NCBI RefSeq assembly: GCF_015707995.1
Contig: NZ_JAAGRY010000026.1
Location: forward strand, 1 to 40,778
Reading direction: 5' to 3'
Length of the DNA stretch: 40,778 bases
Origin: Microbacterium paulum
GTDB lineage: Bacteria; Actinomycetota; Actinomycetes; Actinomycetales; Microbacteriaceae
Every line of letters begins with the position of its first letter. Positions within the stretch are counted from its first letter, which is position 1. This document shows, piece by piece, positions 15,100-23,795 of the stretch. The translations under genes were made by a program, and so were the position numbers. The notes beneath the pieces were generated by a model that worked only from the letters and a program-made list of their open reading frames with translations, was not told where the DNA came from and ran no database searches.

Positions 15100-17007
15100 T
15101 CAGGCGTCCTGGCGCTTCGCGCGCGACGCGGCGCGACCGCGCTCCGTCGCGTCGAGCACAACCTTGCGGATGCGCACCTTCTCGGGCGTGACCTCGACGC
15201 ATTCGTCGTCGCGGGCGAACTCGAGCGACTCTTCCAGTGTCAGCAGGCGCGGCGGCGTCATCGATTCGAACGAGTCGGAGGTCGACGAACGCATGTTCGT
15301 GAGCTTCTTCTCTTTCGTGATGTTGACGTCCATGTCGTCGGCGCGCGAGTTCTCGCCGATGACCATGCCCTCGTAGACCTCTTCGGTCGGCTGCACGAAG
15401 AACGACATGCGCTCCTGCAGGGCGATCATCGCGAACGGGGTCACGACGCCCGAGCGGTCGGCGACGATCGAGCCGTTCTGCCGGGTCGTGATCGTGCCCG
15501 CCCAGTCGTCGTAGCCGTGCGAGATCGCGTTCGCGATGCCGGTGCCGCGCGTGATCGTGAGGAACTCGCTGCGGAAGCCGATGAGGCCGCGCGAGGGCAC
15601 GACGAACTCCATGCGCACCCAGCCGGTGCCGTGGTTGGTCATCGTGTCCATGCGGCCCTTGCGCGCCGCCATGAGCTGCGTGATCGCACCCAGGTGCTCT
15701 TCGGGCGCGTCGATCGTCAGGTGCTCGAACGGCTCCTTGAGCTTGCCGTCCTCGCCGCGGCGGGTGACGACCTGCGGCTTGCCGACGGTGAGCTCGAAGC
15801 CCTCGCGGCGCATGTTCTCGACGAGGATCGCGAGGGCCAGCTCGCCACGGCCCTGCACCTCCCAGGCATCCGGGCGGCCGATCTCGACGACCTTGAGCGA
15901 CACGTTTCCGATGAGCTCGCGGTCGAGGCGGTCCTTCACCATGCGCGCCGTGAGCTTGTGGCCCTTGACCTTGCCCATGAGGGGCGAGGTGTTGGTACCG
16001 ATCGTCATCGAGATGGCCGGGTCGTCGACCGTGATGGCCGGCAGCGGCCGCACGTCGTCGGGGTCGGCGATCGTCTCGCCGATCGTGATGTCTTCGATGC
16101 CCGCGATCGCGACGATGTCGCCGGGGCCCGCCGACTCGGCCGGGTAGCGCTCGAGCGCGCGGGTCTTCAGCAGCTCGGTGATGCGGGCGTTCGAGTGCGA
16201 GCCGTCGTGGCGCACCCAGGCGACCGTCTGTCCCTTCTTGAGCGTGCCGTTGAAGACGCGCAGGAGCGCCAGACGGCCGAGGAAGGGCGACGAGTCGAGG
16301 TTCGTGACCCAGGCCTGCAGGGGGGCCTCGTCGTCGTACTCGGGCGCGGGCACGTGCTCGAGGATCGCCTCGAACAGCGGCTCCAGGTCGCCGTTGTCGG
16401 GAAGCTCGCCGTTCTCGGGCCGGTTGCGGGATGCCGCGCCGGCGCGTCCCGAGGCGTAGACGACGGGGACGTCCAGCAGCGCATCGACGTCGAGGTCGGG
16501 CACGTCGTCGACGAGGTCGCCGGCAAGACCCAGCAGCAGGTCGTGCGCCTCTTCCTCGACCTCGGCGATGCGCGCGTCAGGGCGGTCGGTCTTGTTGACG
16601 AGCAGAATGACGGGCAGCTTCGCCTCGAGGGCCTTCCGCAGCACGAAGCGGGTCTGAGGCAGGGGGCCCTCCGAGGCATCCACGAGCAGCACGACGCCGT
16701 CGACCATCGACAGACCGCGTTCGACCTCGCCGCCGAAGTCGGCGTGACCGGGGGTGTCGATCACGTTGATCGTGACGGGGGTGTCGGAGTGGATGCCGTT
16801 GTAGGTGATCGCCGTGTTCTTGGCGAGGATCGTGATGCCCTTTTCGCGCTCGAGGTCGTTCGAGTCCATCGCGCGCTCTTCCATGTGCTCGTGCGAGCCG
16901 AACGAGCCGGTCTGGCGCAGCATCGCGTCGACGAGCGTCGTCTTGCCGTGGTCGACGTGCGCCACGATCGCGACGTTGCGGAGGTCAGGACGGAGGGCGT
17001 GCGCCAT
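15100..17007 (-). CDS. typA: Ribosome-associated translational GTPase TypA/BipA
   Basis: 635 aa. G-domain motifs: G1 AHVDHGKTT (residues about 15-23), an effector loop with ERAMDSNDLEREKGITI, G3 DTPGHADFGGEV, G4 NKTDRP. Domains II, III and V follow, with the BipA-specific C-terminal domain (RGTGIANAISHGYDDWAG, then EEVYEGMVIGENSRADDMDVN). TypA binds the 70S ribosome and matters in stress and ribosome assembly. The start at 17007 gives the standard N-terminus (LRNVAIVAHVDHG). Only 36 nt separate it from the terminator of the upstream transporter operon, so its promoter is not obvious. GATAGGTACTCC before the ATG is a weak ribosome binding site. Confidence 0.96.
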   Translation of the reverse strand: MAHALRPDLRNVAIVAHVDHGKTTLVDAMLRQTGSFGSHEHMEERAMDSNDLEREKGITILAKNTAITYNGIHSDTPVTINVIDTPGHADFGGEVERGLSMVDGVVLLVDASEGPLPQTRFVLRKALEAKLPVILLVNKTDRPDARIAEVEEEAHDLLLGLAGDLVDDVPDLDVDALLDVPVVYASGRAGAASRNRPENGELPDNGDLEPLFEAILEHVPAPEYDDEAPLQAWVTNLDSSPFLGRLALLRVFNGTLKKGQTVAWVRHDGSHSNARITELLKTRALERYPAESAGPGDIVAIAGIEDITIGETIADPDDVRPLPAITVDDPAISMTIGTNTSPLMGKVKGHKLTARMVKDRLDRELIGNVSLKVVEIGRPDAWEVQGRGELALAILVENMRREGFELTVGKPQVVTRRGEDGKLKEPFEHLTIDAPEEHLGAITQLMAARKGRMDTMTNHGTGWVRMEFVVPSRGLIGFRSEFLTITRGTGIANAISHGYDDWAGTITTRQNGSIVADRSGVVTPFAMIALQERMSFFVQPTEEVYEGMVIGENSRADDMDVNITKEKKLTNMRSSTSDSFESMTPPRLLTLEESLEFARDDECVEVTPEKVRIRKVVLDATERGRAASRAKRQDA

Positions 17008-17043
17008 GGAGTACCTATCGAAATAAGGAGAAAAGGAAAGAAA

Positions 17044-17079
17044 GAATGGGATGCGCCCCGAGTGGAGCGCATCCCATTC
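17044..17079 (-). terminator. Rho-independent terminator of the first Opp operon
   Basis: Two perfectly complementary 13-base arms (17044-17056 and 17067-17079, GAATGGGATGCGC and its complement) enclose a 10-nt loop. On the minus strand the stem is followed by a pyrimidine tract (TTTCTTTCCTTTTC). This is the strongest intrinsic terminator in the window, and it separates the binding-protein gene from typA. Confidence 0.9.
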
Positions 17080-17088
17080 TACAAGGGA

Positions 17089-17107
17089 TGACCGTCAGTG
17101 ACGGTCA
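17089..17107. repeat. Perfect 19-nt palindrome behind the binding-protein gene
   Basis: TGACCGTCA-G-TGACGGTCA, two 9-base arms around a single G, lies 4 nt past the stop of the upstream lipoprotein gene and before the terminator. It could be a regulator site acting on typA or part of 3' RNA folding. Confidence 0.5.
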
Positions 17108-17111
17108 GGCC

Positions 17112-18794
17112 TCACTTCTTCCAGCCGACGATCGTCCAGTCGACGGGCGAGTAGCCGAACATCGCGGCACCGTAGTTGACGAGACCCTGCTTCACGGCCC
17201 AGACGTTGGGCAGCGGGGCGATCGGGAACATCGGCACGTACGACCAGATCTCTTCGTTGATCTGGTTGGCGATCTCGATGCGCTTGGCCGGGTCGAGCTC
17301 GGCGTTCGCCTTCGTCCACAGGTCGCCGAGCTTCTCGTCGGTCGTACCGGTGAAGTTCTGGCCCGAGTCGAGCGGGTAGAAGATCGCCTCGGCGGACGAG
17401 ATCGGGAACGGCGTGCCCTGCCACGAGAACGAGACCATCTCGAAGTTGCCGGGGATCACGTAGTCGCTGAAGTACTGCGCGGCCGGAACCGTCGTCAGCT
17501 CCACCGGAATGCCGAAGTCACCGAGGTCGGCCTGCACCTGCTCGGAACGCTGGATGTTCGTCGCCGTGTCGGCGGGAACCGTGATCGTGAGCTTGAGCGC
17601 CTCGCCGTCCTTCGTCCAGCTGTCGCCGTCCTTCGTGTAGCCGGCGTCCTTCATGAAGCCCTCGGCCGCGGCGGTGTCGTGCGGCAGCGCCTTGTCCTGG
17701 TAGCCCTTCTGGCCGTTCATGAAGATGTAGTCGCCCTGCGTGACGGCGGGAACGCCGACGGGGGTGTTCGCCGCCGACGAGATCTGCTCGCGGTTGACGA
17801 CGGATGCCACGGCCTTGCGCACGTTGACGTCGGAGAGCGGGCCCTCCTTGGCGTTCATCGTCACGTGCGTCCAGGTGAGGCCGTTGGTGGCCTGCAGCTC
17901 GGCGTCGTCACGCGCCTTCGCGGTGGCGTAGAGGTCGGCGTTCGCCGAGATCGACAGCGCGTCGATCTCCTTGTTGGCGAAGGACGAACCCTGCTGGGCC
18001 TGGCTGACGACCTTGAACAGGATCGTGTCGAGCTTCGGCTTCGCGCCCCACCACACGGGGTTGGGCGTCAGCGTGATGACCTGACCGGTCTGGTCGATCT
18101 TCGAGATCGCGTAGGGGCCGTACGACGGCATGGCTTTCTCGGTGAAGCCGGTGTTGAACGCCGTAGGATCGTTCGCGATGGCCGCCGGCAGTACGGTGCC
18201 ACCGAACAGGGACTGCCAGTCGGCGAAGGTCGAGCTGAACGTGACCTTCACGTCGAACTCATCGGTGCCCTGCTCGACCGAGCCGATCTGGTCCCATCCG
18301 GTCGTCGAAACGACCTGGTAGGCCTCGTTCGAGCCGTTGAGCGCCTTCCAGGTGGCCTCATAATCGGCGACCGTGATCGGCGTGCCGTCTTCCCAGACTG
18401 CCTTCGGGTTCAGCTTGATCTCGACGACCTGCGGGTCGTCGCTCACGAGCTCGACCGACGACGCGTAGTCGGGGTTGACCTCCGACGCGCCCTCGGTCGT
18501 GATGCGCAGCGGGCCGCCCTGCGTGGCCGCGAGGATCGTGTTGGTGTCGACGTCGTTGCCGTCGATCTCCGAGTTGTTGTAGTTGACCGGCAGGGCGCCG
18601 ACGGCGAGCGTCAGCGTGCCGCCGTCCTGCACGTCGCCCGCGTCAGCGGCATCCCAGTCGACCGTCGGCAGGGCCGCGGACGGACTGTTGCTCTCGCTGG
18701 GCGCGGTGTTGCCTGCGGCGCAGCCGGCGAACAGCATCGCGGCTGCGCTGAGCATCGCGATGGCGCCGAGCGCTTTTGCACTCCGTGTCCTCAT
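17112..18794 (-). CDS. Peptide ABC transporter substrate-binding lipoprotein (SBP_bac_5 family), system A
   Basis: 560 aa. It starts with a lipoprotein signal peptide (basic RTRSAK, hydrophobic core, lipobox LFAGC with the Cys near residue 24). A family 5 extracellular binding protein follows, with WEDGTPITVADYEATWKALNG, KIDQTGQVITLTPNPVWWG and VRKAVASVVNREQI typical of OppA/DppA. It would capture oligopeptides outside the membrane for the permeases encoded upstream. The ATG at 18794 is preceded by AGAGGAAAG. It is the last gene of its operon, 63 nt behind the double ATPase, with a hairpin in that gap and a strong terminator after the stop. The exact ligand is unknown. Confidence 0.9.
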   Translation of the reverse strand: MRTRSAKALGAIAMLSAAAMLFAGCAAGNTAPSESNSPSAALPTVDWDAADAGDVQDGGTLTLAVGALPVNYNNSEIDGNDVDTNTILAATQGGPLRITTEGASEVNPDYASSVELVSDDPQVVEIKLNPKAVWEDGTPITVADYEATWKALNGSNEAYQVVSTTGWDQIGSVEQGTDEFDVKVTFSSTFADWQSLFGGTVLPAAIANDPTAFNTGFTEKAMPSYGPYAISKIDQTGQVITLTPNPVWWGAKPKLDTILFKVVSQAQQGSSFANKEIDALSISANADLYATAKARDDAELQATNGLTWTHVTMNAKEGPLSDVNVRKAVASVVNREQISSAANTPVGVPAVTQGDYIFMNGQKGYQDKALPHDTAAAEGFMKDAGYTKDGDSWTKDGEALKLTITVPADTATNIQRSEQVQADLGDFGIPVELTTVPAAQYFSDYVIPGNFEMVSFSWQGTPFPISSAEAIFYPLDSGQNFTGTTDEKLGDLWTKANAELDPAKRIEIANQINEEIWSYVPMFPIAPLPNVWAVKQGLVNYGAAMFGYSPVDWTIVGWKK

Positions 18795-18824
18795 GTGATC
18801 TTTCCTCTCGTTACCTTCTGGGGG

Positions 18825-18851
18825 CCCGGGCGAGGTGGTGCGCTCGCCGGG
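18825..18851 (-). other. Intercistronic hairpin between the ATPase and binding-protein genes
   Basis: CCCGGGCGAG and CTCGCCGGG form a 9-bp stem with one bulged base and an 8-nt loop. It has no T-run. It may stabilise the downstream binding-protein message or partly terminate transcription. Confidence 0.45.
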
Positions 18852-18857
18852 GGTCTG

Positions 18858-20993
18858 TTACGACGCGGCGGCCAGCACCGTGTCGGAGACGAGCTCGGAG
18901 CGGTCGGCGTGGTGGCACGCGACCTTCGAACGGCCGTGGGGGGTGAGCTGCGGGTCGGAGGCCCGGCAGAGCTCCTGCGCGGACTCGTCGAGCAGGGCAT
19001 ACAACGGACAGCGGGTGCGGAAGAGGCAGCCGCTGATCTCCTGCGTCGGGCTCGGCAGGTCGCCGTTGAGCAGGATCCGGGTGCGCCCGCGCTCGATCGC
19101 CGGGTCGGGAATGGGGGCGGCCGAGATGAGGGCCTTCGTGTACGGATGCCGCGGATTGTTGAACACCTCGGCGACCGGTCCCTGCTCGACGATCACGCCG
19201 AGGTACATCACGGCGACGTCGTCGGCGATCTGCCGGACGACCGCGAGGTCGTGCGCGACGAACAGGTACGACAGCCCGAGCCGCTCCCCCAGGTCTTCGA
19301 GCAGGTTGATCACACCCGCCTGGATCGACACGTCGAGGGCTGAGACGGGCTCGTCGAGGATGAGCACGGCCGGGTTCGTCGACAGCGCACGCGCGATGCC
19401 GATGCGCTGACGCTGACCGCCCGAGAACTCGTGTGGGTAGCGGTCGGCCATCGCCGGGTCGAGCCCGACGAGGTCGAGGAGCTCCGTCACGCGCGCGTCG
19501 CGCTGCGCCTTGGGCACGCCCTGCACCTGCAGCGGCTCGGTGATGACCTCGCCGATCGGCAGCCGCGGGTCGATCGCCCCCATCGGGTCTTGGAAGACGA
19601 TCTGCACGTCGCGGCGGAGCTTCTTGACGTCTTTCTTCGAGGCATCCGACACGTCGATGCCCTCGATGCGGATCGAGCCCGACTGGGGGGCCGTCATCTC
19701 CATGACCTCGAGGATCGTCGTCGTCTTGCCGCACCCCGACTCGCCGACGAGGCCGAGCGTGCGGCCGGGGCGGAGCGTGAATGACACGCCGTCGACGGCG
19801 CGCACCGTGCCCACGCGGCGCGGGAACACCGAGCCGCGCATCAGCGGGAAATGCCGCTTGAGGTCTGCGACCTCGAGCACCGGCGCGTCGTCGGTCTCGG
19901 CGCGCTCCTCGGCGGGGAGCGGCTCGGGCCGCGGGAACACCTCGGAGCGAACGAGCTCGCCGCGGGTGATCTCACTCGCGCGGATGCACGCCGAGGTGTG
20001 CAGCGGCGCCTGCGGATCGTGGGCGATGAGCGCGGGCTCGACGTCGCGGCACGCGTCGATCGCGATCGGGCACCGGGCGGCGAAGGGGCATCCGGTCGGC
20101 AGGTTCGCGAGAGACGGCGGGCGCCCCTCGAGCGGCACGAGCCGCTGCGTGCCGGCGGTGAGCATGTTCGGCACCGAGCGCAGGAGGCCGATCGTGTACG
20201 GCATCTGCGGCGCGGCGAACACCTCGCCGGTCGCGCCGAGCTCGACCATCTTGCCCGCGTACATCACACCGACACGATCGGCATGCCCGGCGACGACGCC
20301 GAGGTCGTGGGTGATGAGCACCACAGATGCCCCGGTGATCTCCTTCGCCTTCTCGAGGACGTCGAGGATCTGCGCCTGGATGGTGACATCGAGCGCGGTC
20401 GTCGGTTCGTCGGCGAGGATGACCTTCGGATCGTTGGCGATCGCCATCGCGATCATGGCGCGCTGGCGCATGCCGCCGGAGTACTCGTGGGGGAAGGCAC
20501 GCGCGCGCCGCTCGGCATCGGGGATGCCCACGATCTTGAGCAGCTCGACCGAACGGGCCGCCGCGGCCTGCGCCGACAGCTTCGAGTCGTGCAGGCGCAG
20601 CGCCTCGCTGATCTGGTCGCCCACCGTGTAGACCGGCGTCAGCGCCGACAGCGGGTCCTGGAACACCATCGCGAGCTCTTTGCCGCGGATGCGAGAGAGC
20701 TTGTTGTCGTCGAGACCGATCAGCGGGCGGCCCTCGAACTCGATCGAGCCGGTGATCTCGGCCGTCGAGGGCAGCAGGCCCATGATCGCGAGCGACGAGA
20801 CGGACTTTCCCGACCCCGACTCGCCGACGATGCCGAGGAACTCACCCGGATACACGTCGTACGAGATGCCACGCACGGCATGCACGGGCGCGCCGTCGCG
20901 CTGCGGGAAGGTCACGCTGAGGTCGCGCACCGACAGGAGCGGTGTCCCCGTCCGCTCGCGCGTTGCGGTGGCGAAGGTGGCGGGCTCAGTCAC
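18858..20993 (-). CDS. Fused dipeptide/oligopeptide ABC transporter ATP-binding protein (DppD-DppF type), system A
   Basis: 711 aa with two complete ABC domains. N-half: Walker A GESGSGKS (near residue 58), signature YSGGMRQR, Walker B VILADEPTTALD. C-half: Walker A GESGCGKT, signature FSGGQRQR, Walker B VLILDEPVSALD. Each half ends in the oligopeptide-type C-terminal extension with Cys-containing segments (TGCPFAARCP and SGCLFRTRCPLY), which in OppD/OppF relatives hold an Fe-S cluster. The GTG at 20993 overlaps the permease stop by 8 nt. It energises uptake through the two permeases upstream. Confidence 0.93.
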   Translation of the reverse strand: MTEPATFATATRERTGTPLLSVRDLSVTFPQRDGAPVHAVRGISYDVYPGEFLGIVGESGSGKSVSSLAIMGLLPSTAEITGSIEFEGRPLIGLDDNKLSRIRGKELAMVFQDPLSALTPVYTVGDQISEALRLHDSKLSAQAAAARSVELLKIVGIPDAERRARAFPHEYSGGMRQRAMIAMAIANDPKVILADEPTTALDVTIQAQILDVLEKAKEITGASVVLITHDLGVVAGHADRVGVMYAGKMVELGATGEVFAAPQMPYTIGLLRSVPNMLTAGTQRLVPLEGRPPSLANLPTGCPFAARCPIAIDACRDVEPALIAHDPQAPLHTSACIRASEITRGELVRSEVFPRPEPLPAEERAETDDAPVLEVADLKRHFPLMRGSVFPRRVGTVRAVDGVSFTLRPGRTLGLVGESGCGKTTTILEVMEMTAPQSGSIRIEGIDVSDASKKDVKKLRRDVQIVFQDPMGAIDPRLPIGEVITEPLQVQGVPKAQRDARVTELLDLVGLDPAMADRYPHEFSGGQRQRIGIARALSTNPAVLILDEPVSALDVSIQAGVINLLEDLGERLGLSYLFVAHDLAVVRQIADDVAVMYLGVIVEQGPVAEVFNNPRHPYTKALISAAPIPDPAIERGRTRILLNGDLPSPTQEISGCLFRTRCPLYALLDESAQELCRASDPQLTPHGRSKVACHHADRSELVSDTVLAAAS

Positions 20994-21912
20994 GGTTCAT
21001 TCCAGAGGTGGGGTCGATCGCGTCGCGCAGCGCATCGCCGACGAGGCTGATGGCGAACAGCAGGATGATGAGGACGAAGGCGGGGAAGACGAACAGCCAC
21101 GGGCGCGTCACCGCCGCGGCGGTGCCGTCGGACAGGAGCGTGCCGAGGGAGACGTCGGGCTTCTGGATGCCGAAGCCGAAGTAGCTGAGGGACGTCTCGG
21201 CCATGATCGCCGAGACGACGCCGAGCGTCGCGTCGATGATCAAGATCGATGCCATGTTCGGGATGATGTGCCGCGTGAGGATCGTGCGCGTCGGCTCGCC
21301 CATGTACCGGGCCGCACGCACGAAGTCGCGGTTTCGCAGGGACCTCGTCTGAGATCGCACGACCTGCGCCATGATCATCCAGCTGAACAGGGCGATGTAG
21401 AACATCAGCACGACCCACGACAGGCCCTTGATGAGGGGGCTCAGCAAGATGAACAGGAAGAAGGCGGGGATGACGAGCAGCAGCAGGATGATCCACTGGA
21501 TCACCCGGTCGACCCAGCCGCCGATGTATCCGGCCGTCGAACCCACGAGCGCCGCGATGATCGTGGCCGTCGGTCCGGCGACCAGACCGATGACGAGCGA
21601 CTTCTGCAGGCCCGCGAGGGTCTGGGCGTAGATGTCCTGCCCGATCGAGTTGGTGCCGAACCAGTGGATCATGGTGGGCCCGAGGCCCATGTTCAGCGGG
21701 TCGCGGTCGGTGATCGACCACGGATAGACGAGGGGGCCGACAAACGCCCAGAGGATGATCGCGACGACGACCGTGATGCCGATCCAGAATCGGGGCATCT
21801 TCTTCAACCGCGACCAGACGAGCCCCGAGCGCGAGAGCGGCTTGCGAGTCTGCGTGACGTCGCTGACGGGCTCGAGCGGTTCCTCGATCGCTTTCTCCTG
21901 CATCACGGACAC
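20986..21912 (-). CDS. Peptide ABC transporter permease (OppC/DppC type), system A
   Basis: 308 aa. A cytoplasmic N-terminus precedes the first helix (WIGITVVVAIILWAFVGPLV). The OppC_N region with FGTNSIGQDIYAQTLAG follows, then four or five helices with the permease EAA-type loop at AARYMGEPTRTILTRHIIPN. It ends in GDALRDAIDPTSG, the usual OppC tail. The GTG start at 21912 is one base after the stop of the OppB-type gene. It forms the transmembrane pore with that protein. Confidence 0.92.
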   Translation of the reverse strand: MSVMQEKAIEEPLEPVSDVTQTRKPLSRSGLVWSRLKKMPRFWIGITVVVAIILWAFVGPLVYPWSITDRDPLNMGLGPTMIHWFGTNSIGQDIYAQTLAGLQKSLVIGLVAGPTATIIAALVGSTAGYIGGWVDRVIQWIILLLLVIPAFFLFILLSPLIKGLSWVVLMFYIALFSWMIMAQVVRSQTRSLRNRDFVRAARYMGEPTRTILTRHIIPNMASILIIDATLGVVSAIMAETSLSYFGFGIQKPDVSLGTLLSDGTAAAVTRPWLFVFPAFVLIILLFAISLVGDALRDAIDPTSGMNRD

Positions 21913-21913
21913 G

Positions 21914-22897
21914 TCAGCTCCTCACCCTCGGATCGAGTGCGGCGTAGAGCACTTCGGACAGCGTCGACGCGATGAGGTACAGGATCGCGACGAACAGGGC
22001 GGCACCGGCGACCGCGTTGATGTCGTTCTTCTGGATGGCCTCGATCTGGAACTGCCCCATGCCGCGCCAGCTGAAGACGATCTCGAGCATCGCGGAGCCG
22101 GCGATGAGCACGCCGAAGCTGTACGCGAAGAACGTCGACATCGGGATGAGCGCGAGCCGCACGCCGTGACGGACGAGCGCCTTCGTGCGCGGCAGCCCTT
22201 TCGAGCGGGCGGTGCGGATGTAGTCGGCGCCGAGGACGTCGAGCATCACGCTGCGCTGGTAGCGCGAGAAGGATGCCGCGCCGATCAGCACGAGCGCGAG
22301 CGTCGGCAGCAGCAGATGCACCGCTCGATCGACGGCGAGATCCCACCAGCTCCCGCTGATGCCGGCGGTGTACTCCCCGGTGAAGTTGATGACTTGAGAC
22401 CCGACGAGGTTGTTGAACTGCGTCGCGAGGATCATCAGCAGCACGCCGATCACGAAGGTCGGCGTCGCGAACACGATGTAGGAGGCGTACGTGACGATCT
22501 GGTCGCTGGCGCGGTACTGGCGCACCGCCCCCCAGACGCCCAGCAGCACGCCGAGCACGGCGCCGATGATCGAGCCGATCAGCAGCAGGCGAAGACTCGC
22601 GCCCGAGCGAGCGGCGATCTCCGCCGTCACCTGGGCGCCCCCGACCGTGGTGCCGAGCGAGAACTGGGTGAACAGGTTCGTCAGCCAGTGCCACAGCCGC
22701 ACGAGGATCGGCACGTCGGGGTTCACGCCCATGGCATCCAGCGACGCGTCGATCGAGGACTGCGGCGGCCTCGGGTTCATTCCGTAGAAGCGCGCGGCGG
22801 GGTCGAGCGCGATGCTCGCGAGGATGTACGCCATGCACGTCGCGATGAGGCTCAGGATGGCGTAGTTCAGGAACCGCCGAAAGATGTAGATGGTCAT
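21914..22897 (-). CDS. Peptide ABC transporter permease (OppB/DppB type), system A
   Basis: 327 aa with six predicted helices. It begins MTIYIFRRFLNYAILSLIAT, a typical OppB start. The EAA-like cytoplasmic loop reads DYIRTARSKGLPRTKALVRHGVR, and the protein ends YAALDPRVR. The periplasmic insertion after helix 1 (residues about 35-100) contains PDVPILVRLWHWL, longer than in short DppB proteins. It is the first gene of its operon, with about 160 nt of leader after a candidate promoter. Confidence 0.92.
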   Translation of the reverse strand: MTIYIFRRFLNYAILSLIATCMAYILASIALDPAARFYGMNPRPPQSSIDASLDAMGVNPDVPILVRLWHWLTNLFTQFSLGTTVGGAQVTAEIAARSGASLRLLLIGSIIGAVLGVLLGVWGAVRQYRASDQIVTYASYIVFATPTFVIGVLLMILATQFNNLVGSQVINFTGEYTAGISGSWWDLAVDRAVHLLLPTLALVLIGAASFSRYQRSVMLDVLGADYIRTARSKGLPRTKALVRHGVRLALIPMSTFFAYSFGVLIAGSAMLEIVFSWRGMGQFQIEAIQKNDINAVAGAALFVAILYLIASTLSEVLYAALDPRVRS

Positions 22898-23064
22898 TGA
22901 GCCGGCCTCGCGGCCTGCCGGGGGTCAGACGTGTACATCGTCGTTCTTTCGTCGAATCAGATCAGGGGATGCAGCGTGTGCGGGGAACGCATGGAGGCTC
23001 CCGATCCTTCGACCCTAACCCCGGCGCGACGCTGCGACCGTCGGTGCTGTGGAGTCTTTGCACG

Positions 23065-23092
23065 ACCGTAACATTGGGTCACGCCTTCGCAA
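23065..23092 (-). promoter_or_regulatory. Candidate promoter of the first Opp operon
   Basis: On the minus strand TTGCGA (23092-23087), a 16-nt spacer and TACGGT (23070-23065) resemble a -35/-10 pair. The predicted leader to the ATG at 22897 is about 160 nt. No open reading frame in it stands out. Confidence 0.4.
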
Positions 23093-23100
23093 AATGACCC
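23076..23100. promoter_or_regulatory. Inverted repeat GGGTCA-N13-TGACCC around the -35 region
   Basis: Perfect 6-base arms at 23076-23081 and 23095-23100 flank the candidate -35 hexamer of the first Opp operon. The position fits a repressor site; the regulator is unknown. Confidence 0.4.
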
Positions 23101-23135
23101 GTGCGTGGTGGCGTTCATAGGCAATCCTGATACTT

Positions 23136-23795
23136 TCAGGCGGTCGTGCTGAGCGCAGAGATCACTGCGCCGACCACGACGACGGCGAGAGCCACGAGGG
23201 CGGGAACATCCCACGATCGCTGGATGCCGAGGTCGCCGGCATCCCGACCGGCGGGGGCCCCGGCGGCGTCGCCCGACTGCCAGGCATCCACGCCCTGCCA
23301 GGCGTCACGCAGTTCGGCGACGTCGCGCAGCGCGGCGGGCACCGCGCGCCCCGGTGACGGGTCGGCGGGGCCCGTGCCGGCCGACCGCGGCCGGTCGGTG
23401 CGGGGTGCGCGCCCCCGCCGACCCGCCCCCGGGCCCCCGGAGGCGGGCAGCGACGAGCCGTCGTCGAGGCCGAACACGACCTGCCAGCGCATCGCGATGT
23501 CGCGCACGCGCGGCCAGGGCACCCGGGTGATACGCAGATAGTTCTGCACGGTGGCGCCCTCGCGGTCGAAGGTGATGTGCGAGGCGTAGAGCAGCACGTA
23601 TACCGCCCATACGGCGAGCAGCACCCAGGGCACCAGGCGCAGCATCTCGACGACACCCGCCCGCACGAGCGCGTCGCCGAGCAGCAGCACCGCGACGGCG
23701 CCCGCGAAGATCAGTGCGATGGTGCCCGACGTCGCGCGGAGGGTCCGGCGCGGCGGGGTGACACCCGCCGCGCCGGAGAAGCGTCGCCCGCTCAG
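23136..23795 (-). CDS. PH domain-containing (bPH-like) membrane protein; start codon unclear
   Basis: Up to 219 aa. Two helices near residues 25-65 (TIALIFAGAVAVLLLG and LVPWVLLAVWAVYVLLY) precede a PH-like segment (SHITFDREGATVQNYLRITRVPWPRVRDIAMRWQ) of the actinobacterial PF10756-like type. Then come a Gly/Arg/Pro-rich linker and a C-terminal helix (VPALVALAVVVVGAVIS). Function unknown. No ATG, GTG or TTG is in frame between the previous gene and residue about 32, inside helix 1. A CTG at 23795 overlaps the ATPase stop as CTGA, and I use it provisionally. A non-standard start or an indel is possible. Confidence 0.7.
   Translation of the reverse strand: MSGRRFSGAAGVTPPRRTLRATSGTIALIFAGAVAVLLLGDALVRAGVVEMLRLVPWVLLAVWAVYVLLYASHITFDREGATVQNYLRITRVPWPRVRDIAMRWQVVFGLDDGSSLPASGGPGAGRRGRAPRTDRPRSAGTGPADPSPGRAVPAALRDVAELRDAWQGVDAWQSGDAAGAPAGRDAGDLGIQRSWDVPALVALAVVVVGAVISALSTTA

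Noticed and set aside
17046..19343. 765-codon open frame on the plus strand opposite the binding protein and ATPase genes
   Set aside because: It spans two real minus-strand genes, a terminator and an intercistronic gap, and its composition is typical of an antisense shadow.
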